Source: CAIYQJ01 sp963717255
GTDB lineage: Bacteria > Chloroflexota > Limnocylindria > Limnocylindrales > CSP1-4
Length of the DNA: 64,000 nt
Reading direction: 5' to 3'
NCBI GenBank assembly: GCA_963717255.1
Contig: CAVQVT010000001.1
Span: forward strand, 137,593-201,592
How positions within the stretch are numbered: position 1 is the stretch's first letter; every line of letters begins with the position of its first letter. Made by a program: the position numbers and the translations under genes. The notes beneath the pieces are model-generated. The model did not search any database, was not told the origin of the DNA, and was given only the letters and a program-made list of their open reading frames with translations. This document shows, piece after piece, positions 54,947 through 64,000 of this stretch.

Positions 54947-55020
54947 TGGGAACGGCCCCGGCGGACGCGTCGGGGCTGACGGGCTCGGCGTCGATCGTCG
55001 AAGGCGCGCCGGCCGACCTT

Positions 55021-55058
55021 GAACGTCCGTTCTGATTCGGCCGGGACGATGGTACGAT
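55021..55058 (+). promoter_or_regulatory. uvrB promoter with SOS (LexA-type) box
   Basis: GAACGTCCGTTC (55021-55032) is a GAAC-N4-GTTC palindrome as bound by Gram-positive-type LexA. The -10 TACGAT (55053-55058) lies 20 bp after it, so the box covers the -35 region. The uvrB GTG is 36 bp further on. Confidence 0.65.
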
Positions 55059-55094
55059 GGGAGGCCATCCGGCCATCTTCGCGCGGAGCACGAC

Positions 55095-57455
55095 GTGCCC
55101 GAGTTCACCCTCGTCTCCGACTTCCAGCCCACCGGCGACCAGCCCCAGGCCATCGACGGCCTGGCGGACGGCCTCGCCCGCGGGATGCATCACCAGACGC
55201 TCCTCGGCGCGACGGGGACCGGCAAGACGTTCACGATCGCGTCCGTCATCGCGCGGCATCAGAAGCCCACGCTCGTCCTCGCGCACAACAAGACGCTCGC
55301 GGCCCAGCTCTACGCGGAGCTGCGGGACTTCTTCCCGGACAACGCGGTCGAGTACTTCGTCAGCTACTTCGACTACTACCAGCCGGAGGCCTACCTCCCG
55401 CGGTCGGACACGTACATCGAGAAGGACTCCAGCCGGAACGAGGAGATCGACAAGCTCCGCCACGCCGCCACGCAGGCGCTCTTCGAGCGGCGGGACGTCA
55501 TCATCGTCGCCTCGGTCAGCTGCATCTACGGCCTGGGCGCGCCGGTGGACTACGGCGCGACCGTCCTCCGGCTCCGGGTCGGCGGCCAGTACCGGCGCGA
55601 CGCCGTCCTGCGCCACCTCGTGGACCTGCAGTACCAGCGCAACGACCAGTCGCTGACGCGCGCCCGCTTCCGCGTCCGGGGCGACACGCTGGAGCTGGTG
55701 CCGGCGTCGGAGGAGCGCCTCGTCCGCGTCGAGTTCTTCGGCGACGAGATCGAGCGGATCACGGAGGTGGACCCGCTCACCGGGGAGCTGCTCGCGCAAC
55801 GGAACGACCTCTCCGTCTTCCCCGCCACGCACTACGTGACGCCCGCCGACAAGCTCCAGGCGGCGATCGTGGACATCGGGGCGGAGATGGAGGAGCGGGT
55901 GACCGGGCTCGAGGAGGAGGGGAGGGTCCTGGAGGCCGCGCGCCTCCGCCAGCGGACCACCTTCGACCTGGAGATGATGCGCGAGCTCGGCTACTGCTCC
56001 GGGATCGAGAACTACTCGCGCCACCTCTCGCGGCGCGAGGCCGGGAGCCGGCCGTGGACGCTGCTCGACTACTTCCCTCCCGACTGGTTCCTCGTCGTGG
56101 ACGAGAGCCACATGTCCATCCCGCAGGTGGTCGGGATGTACAAGAACGACCGGACGCGGAAGGAGATCCTCGTCGACTTCGGGTTCCGCCTGCCGTCCGC
56201 CCTGGACAACCGCCCCCTCACGTTCGAGGAGTTCGAGGCGACGGTGAACCAGGTCGTGTACATGAGCGCGACGCCCGGCCCGTACGAGATGGAGAGGAGC
56301 GAGCGCGTCGTCCAGCAGCTCATCCGGCCCACCGGCATCGTGGACCCGCGGATCGAGGTCCGGCCCACGGAGGGCCAGATCGACGACCTCCTGGAGCGCA
56401 TCCGCGGTCGCGCCGAGCGAGGGGAGCGCGCCCTCGTGACGACGCTGACGCAGCGGATGGCCGAGCAGCTGGCGGACTACCTCCACGAGCTCGGCGTGAA
56501 GGTCTCGTACCTCCACGCGGAGGTGGACACGCTGGAACGGGTGCGGATCCTCCGCGACCTCCGCCTCGGCGTCTACGACGTGGTCGTGGGCATCAACCTC
56601 CTGCGGGAGGGGATCGACCTGCCCGAGGTGACGCTCGTCGCCATCCTCGACGCGGACAAGGAGGGGTTCCTCCGGAGCGCCTGGTCGCTCGTCCAGATGA
56701 TCGGGCGGGCCGCCCGCAACATCGGCGGCGAGGTCGTCATGTACGCGGACACGGTCACCCGGTCGATGCGGCAGGCGATCGACGAGACCGACCGGCGGCG
56801 GGCCGTCCAGGAGGCGTACAACCGCGAGCACGGGATCGAGCCGGCGACGATCGTGAAGGAGATCCACGACATCAACGACCGGCTCCGCGCGGTCGCCGAG
56901 GCGGGGAGCGCGTACGGCGCCGACGAGTCACGCGGCCGGGGCGGGTTCGACGTGGCGGATCTCGACACCGCCCAGGTGGAGAAGCTCGTGGTCCAGCTCG
57001 AGGCCCAGATGAAGCAGGCCGCTCGCGACCTCGAGTTCGAGCGGGCGGCCGCCCTCCGCGACCAGGTGCAGGAGATCCGGCTCCGCGTCCTCGAGCAGGA
57101 CGCGTCGGTCGTCGTCGGGCGCGCCGCGGAGCGCGCGGCGGCCGAGCGCGCAGAGCGGGCGCGACGGCGGCCCTCGGAGCGGGCCGGCGCTCCGGAGGAG
57201 GCGGCCGTCGAGGTGACCTCCGTGCGCGTCGTCCCGGCGGGCGAGGAGCCGGCCGGGGTCCTCGCGGAACCGGAGGGCGGGACGGCGTCGGACTGGCTGC
57301 CCGGCATCCGCGACGCCCACGACGACGAGGACGGTGCCGCACCGGGCTGGCAGGCGGGCTGGCTGGACCGACCCACCTGGGACCCCACGATCGCCCCGAA
57401 CATCAAGAGCCGCACCGGGGGGAAGGGCCGCCGCTCCCAGCGGAAGCGGTACTGA
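55095..57455 (+). CDS. uvrB: Excinuclease ABC subunit B
   Basis: 786-residue damage-recognition helicase of nucleotide excision repair. Walker A GATGTGKTFTIASV (38-45), the beta-hairpin region YFVSYFDYYQPEAYLPRSDT, DEAD-like DESHMSIPQV, MSATPGPYEMERSERVVQQL, and helicase motif VI QMIGRAARNIGGEVVMY. The C-terminal UVR motif (LEAQMKQAARDLEFERAAAL) binds UvrC. A Gly/Ala/Asp-rich tail of about 100 residues extends beyond the usual end. GTG start, no overlap with coaE, own SOS-controlled promoter. Confidence 0.97.
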   Translation: MPEFTLVSDFQPTGDQPQAIDGLADGLARGMHHQTLLGATGTGKTFTIASVIARHQKPTLVLAHNKTLAAQLYAELRDFFPDNAVEYFVSYFDYYQPEAYLPRSDTYIEKDSSRNEEIDKLRHAATQALFERRDVIIVASVSCIYGLGAPVDYGATVLRLRVGGQYRRDAVLRHLVDLQYQRNDQSLTRARFRVRGDTLELVPASEERLVRVEFFGDEIERITEVDPLTGELLAQRNDLSVFPATHYVTPADKLQAAIVDIGAEMEERVTGLEEEGRVLEAARLRQRTTFDLEMMRELGYCSGIENYSRHLSRREAGSRPWTLLDYFPPDWFLVVDESHMSIPQVVGMYKNDRTRKEILVDFGFRLPSALDNRPLTFEEFEATVNQVVYMSATPGPYEMERSERVVQQLIRPTGIVDPRIEVRPTEGQIDDLLERIRGRAERGERALVTTLTQRMAEQLADYLHELGVKVSYLHAEVDTLERVRILRDLRLGVYDVVVGINLLREGIDLPEVTLVAILDADKEGFLRSAWSLVQMIGRAARNIGGEVVMYADTVTRSMRQAIDETDRRRAVQEAYNREHGIEPATIVKEIHDINDRLRAVAEAGSAYGADESRGRGGFDVADLDTAQVEKLVVQLEAQMKQAARDLEFERAAALRDQVQEIRLRVLEQDASVVVGRAAERAAAERAERARRRPSERAGAPEEAAVEVTSVRVVPAGEEPAGVLAEPEGGTASDWLPGIRDAHDDEDGAAPGWQAGWLDRPTWDPTIAPNIKSRTGGKGRRSQRKRY

Positions 57456-57530
57456 CGCCGGGCGAGGGCGCACATGGCGCCGGATCCCGGACGGCCCGGC
57501 TGCATCGGACGCCGGGCGCCGGGCGGCCGC

Positions 57531-57536
57531 TATAGT
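57531..57536 (+). promoter_or_regulatory. -10 element TATAGT before the 57544 gene
   Basis: TATAGT, then 7 nt to the ATG at 57544 (or 4 nt to an overlapping GTG). No ribosome binding site. Another short-leader arrangement. Confidence 0.5.
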
Positions 57537-57543
57537 CCCGGTG

Positions 57544-58072
57544 ATGCCCGACAAGCCGACCGCTCCCCGCCGCCCCCGGCGCCTGCCGTTCGGCGTGCTC
57601 GCCATCTGTGGGCTCCTCGTCCTGCAGTCGCTCGTCCTGCTCTTCGCCACGCTGGGCCTGCTCTCGGTCGACCCGGCGGACCCGTCCCAGGTGGACGTCG
57701 TCCTCAGGGGGGTCGGGCTGGACCTGACGCATCGCGTCGGACGCGACCAACGTGCTCCGCTCCTGACCATCGGTGTTCGGCGCGCTCTTCGTCCTCTCGT
57801 TCGTCCAGGTGATCCTGCTCCTGCTCCTCCGGCGCGTCGGATGGATCATCACGATGCTCGTCGTCGGGCTCGCGCTGCTCATCCAGCTCGTCTCGATCTG
57901 GCAGGGGGCGGACCCCGCGGACCTGTCGCTCCTGCTGTACGCGCTCACCGCCTTCTACCTGAACCAGAGCGAGGTGCGCGGGGCGTTCGGCATCGGGGCG
58001 AGCAGCGTGGACGCGATCGTGGCGCGCACGGCGGACGCCGTCACCGACGGCGTCGCCGGGGGCGCGGCGTGA
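57544..58072 (+). CDS. Polytopic membrane protein, frameshifted
   Basis: Unrecognised protein of about 175 residues. First part: basic N-terminus and helix LAICGLLVLQSLVLLFATLG, then DPADPSQVDVVLRGVGLDLT. After indels near 57740 and 57770 the frame continues with FGALFVLSFVQVILLLLLRR, WIITMLVVGLALLIQLVSIW and LSLLLYALTAFYLNQSEVRG, a four-helix pattern. The stop overlaps the following GTG (GTGA), so it is coupled to the Vps62-like gene. Confidence 0.6.
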
Positions 58073-59897
58073 CCGGGCAGGAGGCGCGCGACCTCGAGCT
58101 CCTGCGGCGGTTCGAGCCGATCGTGCGCTACACCCACGGTGAGCTCTTCTTCCCGATGTCGGCGGAGCCCTACATCGCGGCATGCGAGCTGTGGGCGGGG
58201 ACGTCCGACCGCGACGCGGAGCTGCTCGTCCCGCTCGGGGAGTTGACGGCGGACGACCTCCCCTCGCACGCGGGCGCGTCGCCCGGGAAGCGGCAGTACC
58301 TGCGCTTCGTGCAGGAGCCGCTCGGAGGGGCGGAGCTCGCCCGCTGGTCGCGGCGCCAGGGTCGGCCGCGGTTCACCGCACCGAGCCGCCTCGCGCGCGT
58401 CGGGATCGTCGCGCGGCTCATCGACGCCGGCTTCGACCTCTCGCTCCTGGTCCGTGGCAAGGTCCCCGGCGGGACGATGGCCGCGGCCCAGGTGAAGTAC
58501 GCGGCGATCCGCGCCGCGGACCCGCGGTTCGTGTACCACGGGCGCGTCGTCCGCCAGGCCGGATGGACCGTCTGCCACTACATGTTCTTCTACGCGGCGA
58601 ACGACTGGCGCTCCACCTTCTCGGGTGCCAACGACCACGAGGCGGACCTGGAGCAGTGCTTCGTCTTCGTCGAGGAGCAACCCGACGGCGAGGTCGTCCC
58701 CGTCTGGTTCGGCCGCGCCGCGCACGACGAGGTCGGGCCCGACCTTCGGCGCCGCTGGGACGACCCGTACCTCCAGCGCGAAGGCGACCACCCGATCATC
58801 TTCGCCGGGGCGGGCTCGCACGCCGCGTACATCGAGCCCGGCGAGTACCTGCTCTCGGTCCCGCTCCGGCTGTCGCCCGTCGTCGGGACGGCGACCGCTG
58901 CGTTCCGGCGCTTCTGGGTCGAGACGCTGCGGCAGGGATCGGACCGCGGGGGCGGCGGCGGGGCGCCGATCGGCAGCGTCCCCTTCGTGGACTACGCGCG
59001 CGGCGACGGCGTCGCCGTCGGGCCGGGCCAGGAGTGGTCGTGGTCGCCCGTCGTCATCGGCGACGAGACGCCATGGGTGGACCGCTACCGCGGGCTCTTC
59101 GGGCTCGACACGTACGACCGGTTCGCCGGCGAACGCGCTCCGGCGGGTCCCAAGTACGCACGCGACGGCCGGCCGCGCCAGAGCTGGATCGACCCGGTCG
59201 GGTTCGTCGCCCTCGACGCGACCCCGCCGCCCGGCCGCGCCGCCGGATGTGCTCCGCGGACGGATCGCGGCGCTCGCCGCGGAGCGCGAGGCGGAGATGG
59301 CCCGGATCGGGACACTGGCCGGGGCCGCGCAGGCGCTCGGCGCACAGGTCCAGGCCCTCCACCGGGCGGGGCGGTCCCGGGCCTTCACCGACGCGGTCGC
59401 CGCGGAGCGCGACGTGGCGGTCGCCGACCTGTCCGCGGCCCGGGCGAACGCCGAGGCCCTGCGGGAGACCATCGACGAGGCCGCCGAGGAGGTCGAGCGG
59501 CTCGAGGCGGGAGACCCCGGCGATCCGCGCGCCCACCTGCGGATGGTCGTCCGGCCCCAGAGCCAGCAGGAGATCCGCCGGAGCCGTCGTCCTCGACTTC
59601 TGGTCGGCCATCGGCGTCGGGCTCGCCGTCCTGTTCGTCGGGGCCGTCCTCGTCGTGGACCCCGGTCGGATCTGGGGCGCGCTCGCCGCGGTCGCCGTGG
59701 CGTACATCGCGATCGAGACGATCATCCGGCGACGGGTCCTGCAGACGCTGCTGGACCTGACCTTGATCCTCGCCGGCATCGCCGTCGTCGTCCTCGTCGC
59801 CACGAGCCTCGTGCTCGTCCTCGCGCTCGTGGTCCTCGCGGTCGGGCTCGTCATCCTCCGCGACAACCTCCGGGAGCTGCGGTCGTCGATCGGGTAG
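58069..59897 (+). CDS. Vps62-like protein with coiled coil and C-terminal membrane helices, two frameshifts
   Basis: About 608 residues when joined. The N-terminal domain (RFEPIVRYTHGELFFPMSAE, TVCHYMFFYAANDWRST, EADLEQCFVFVEEQ, HPIIFAGAGSHAAYIEPGEY) resembles eukaryotic Vps62/DUF946-type domains, including the HxxY and GSH segments. An Ala/Arg-rich coiled coil follows (REAEMARIGTLAGAAQALGA, AERDVAVADLSAARANAEAL) after a shift near 59240; the last part, after a shift near 59580, has three or four helices (IGVGLAVLFVGAVLVV, AAVAVAYIAIETII, LILAGIAVVVLVATSLVLV). Function unknown. Confidence 0.65.
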
Positions 59898-59969
59898 GAC
59901 CGCGGGCGGGCGGCGACGGGCGCGTGCAGCGGCGCGAGGGGGCCGAGCTCCCGGCCCCCTCACCTCTCA

Positions 59970-60005
59970 GAACGCACGTTCTAATCGGTCCGCCTGCGGT
60001 ACACT
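59970..60005 (+). promoter_or_regulatory. uvrA promoter with SOS (LexA-type) box and leaderless start
   Basis: GAACGCACGTTC (59970-59981) is a GAAC-N4-GTTC palindrome, extended to AGAAC/GTTCT. The -10 TACACT (60000-60005) begins 18 bp later and is followed by exactly six bases and the uvrA GTG (60012). The layout mirrors uvrB. Confidence 0.7.
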
Positions 60006-60011
60006 GCGACC

Positions 60012-63083
<3,072 letters not shown>

Positions 63084-63096
63084 CCGGAGAGACGGG

Positions 63097-63113
63097 CCGG
63101 GGCGCGCGCCCGG
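63097..63113 (+). terminator. Weak GC hairpin after uvrA
   Basis: CCGGG (63097-63101) and CCCGG (63109-63113) around a GC loop, then TCCTTG. It could end the uvrA transcript, but the stem is short and the tail poor in T. Confidence 0.25.
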
Positions 63114-63162
63114 TCCTTGCCGCCGGCGCCGGCCCCGATCCGCGCCCTCGCGCCGGGCGGGC

Positions 63163-63168
63163 TACCAT
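63163..63168 (+). promoter_or_regulatory. -10 element TACCAT, leaderless type
   Basis: GGCTACCAT, six bases (CGGGCC), then ATG at 63175. Same arrangement as at 15155. Confidence 0.6.
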
Positions 63169-63174
63169 CGGGCC

Positions 63175-63630
63175 ATGCCTGACATCGAATACGCGTTCCT
63201 CGCGGACGCCGCGGACGCGCGGCCCGGCGAGAAGTTCAACATCCTCGGCGGCGGCGTCTCGCGGATCGGCGGCCACGGGTTCCCCCTCGTCCACCCGCAC
63301 CTCGCCCTCGTCGTCGGCCTCGTCGTGACGTCGACCGAGGTCGGCCACGACCACGAGATCCGGTTCATCCTGCTCGGGCCGGACGGCGCCCAGGTCGCGG
63401 ACGGGACCGGCTCCATCCGGGCGGAAGGTCCGGGCGACGGCGGCGACCAGGTCGTCACCTTCGCCGTGGACTTCTGGAACCTGGCGTTCCCGGCGCCGGG
63501 GACGTACTCGTTCCGGATCCTCGTCGGTGGATCGGAGCGCAAGCGGCTCCCGCTCGTCGTCGCCGGGGTGTTCCCGCCGGTCGAGGCCCCGGGCCAGGAC
63601 GCCGCCGGACCGCGACGCCTGGACGCATGA
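63175..63630 (+). CDS. DUF6941-like protein
   Basis: 151-residue soluble protein, beta-sandwich in character: EYAFLADAADARPGEKFNIL, GGHGFPLVHPHLALVVGLVV, EIRFILLGPDGAQVADGTGS, FAVDFWNLAFPAPGTYSFRI. It resembles the DUF6941 family of actinobacteria and Chloroflexota, which has no known role. ATG is preceded by a -10 element and no ribosome binding site. The next gene starts 26 bp after its stop. Confidence 0.75.
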   Translation: MPDIEYAFLADAADARPGEKFNILGGGVSRIGGHGFPLVHPHLALVVGLVVTSTEVGHDHEIRFILLGPDGAQVADGTGSIRAEGPGDGGDQVVTFAVDFWNLAFPAPGTYSFRILVGGSERKRLPLVVAGVFPPVEAPGQDAAGPRRLDA

Positions 63631-63655
63631 CGCGGACCGGTCGCGCCGCACGGCG

Positions 63656-63994
63656 ATGACCGGTCCGCGGGCGGCGCGGGGACCGTCGCGCCACGAGCTC
63701 CCGGCGATCGACGACGCGGCCCTCCGCGCGGCGCGGCTCGCGGATCCGGTCCTCGCGTACTGCCGCGAGCACGGCCTCCAGCGGTGGGAGCGGGTCCTCG
63801 CGCCGATCCCGGACGCGCTCCGGGACGGCACGCTCCCGGACGTGCGCTCGGCGGTGCGGACGGCGCGGTCGACGTTCGGGACGAAGGACTCGCTGGCGGA
63901 CGCCGTGCCCGCCCACCTGTGGATCCCGTTGCGCGACGCCCTCGACGACGTGATCCGGCGCCTCGCGCGCCTCGACGCCGATCGGACGGGGTGA
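63656..63994 (+). CDS. Small helical protein of unknown function
   Basis: 112-residue protein with mixed helices (IDDAALRAARLADPVLAYCR, EHGLQRWERVLAPIPDALRD, LADAVPAHLWIPLRDALDDV). I do not recognise it. ATG 63656 is chosen as the first in-frame start after the upstream stop; no clear ribosome binding site is visible, so the start is uncertain. It closes the window. Confidence 0.4.
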   Translation: MTGPRAARGPSRHELPAIDDAALRAARLADPVLAYCREHGLQRWERVLAPIPDALRDGTLPDVRSAVRTARSTFGTKDSLADAVPAHLWIPLRDALDDVIRRLARLDADRTG

Positions 63995-64000
63995 TCGCGC

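Overview
The window is very GC-rich DNA (stop-poor in all frames, GTG/TTG starts common). I infer an uncultured soil or freshwater Chloroflexota bacterium, perhaps of the Limnocylindria/Ellin6529 group, from the gene content: GatCAB, an OB-fold DnaE, BMP-type nucleoside ABC transporter, paralogous DUF1269-like proteins and ECF sigma/anti-sigma. A deep actinobacterial lineage is not excluded. Most intact genes are housekeeping genes. Many otherwise well-conserved genes (ligA, gatA, coaE) carry one-base frameshifts, so part of the frameshifting is probably base-calling error in a draft or long-read assembly. Every 'broken' gene should be judged with that in mind.

Layout. 1-8.2 kb: 3' part of ligA, then (after a convergent GNAT gene and a repeat-rich spacer) gatC-gatA-aminotransferase-gatB and a small membrane protein. 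8.2-15.1 kb: a CoA-binding protein and a CopD-like membrane protein (minus strand), then a four-gene BMP nucleoside uptake operon (plus strand). 15.2-22.9 kb: alpha/beta hydrolase, dnaE, a TerB-like protein, and a two-gene unit whose second gene fuses a peptidase-S51-like domain to a CysRS C-terminal domain. 22.9-30.2 kb: four minus-strand genes for exported proteins (C-terminally anchored protein, RCC1-repeat protein, 951-residue modular protein, CapA-like protein). 30.4-32.5 kb: small stress/envelope-type proteins (DUF6325-like, SHOCT, DUF1269-like, a four-helix membrane protein).

32.7-42.4 kb is the accessory part: a heavily frameshifted argG, a relic of a sulfatase C-terminus, then a 7.3-kb segment bounded by a 59-nt 3' fragment of tRNA-Leu(CAA) at one end and the complete tRNA-Leu(CAA) at the other. 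The segment holds four co-directional genes: HAD hydrolase, AttH/CrtC-like protein, arylsulfatase and SulP-STAS transporter. This looks like a tRNA-targeted genomic island that has lost its integrase.

42.5-47.6 kb: a secreted nucleoside hydrolase lipoprotein (a functional partner for the BMP transporter), an ECF sigma factor with anti-sigma factor, a lipoprotein and a second DUF1269-like protein. 47.8-64 kb: a DNA-repair and replication block, polA-mutM-ABC-F-coaE-uvrB, two membrane/Vps62-like genes, uvrA and two small genes. uvrA and uvrB each carry a GAAC-N4-GTTC SOS-box-like palindrome at nearly the same distance from the -10 element.

A recurrent signal is a TANNNT -10 element placed exactly 6 nt (sometimes 7-8) before the start codon, with no Shine-Dalgarno sequence. 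This predicts leaderless transcripts for gatC, the GNAT gene, a hydrolase, dnaE, capA, uvrA and others.
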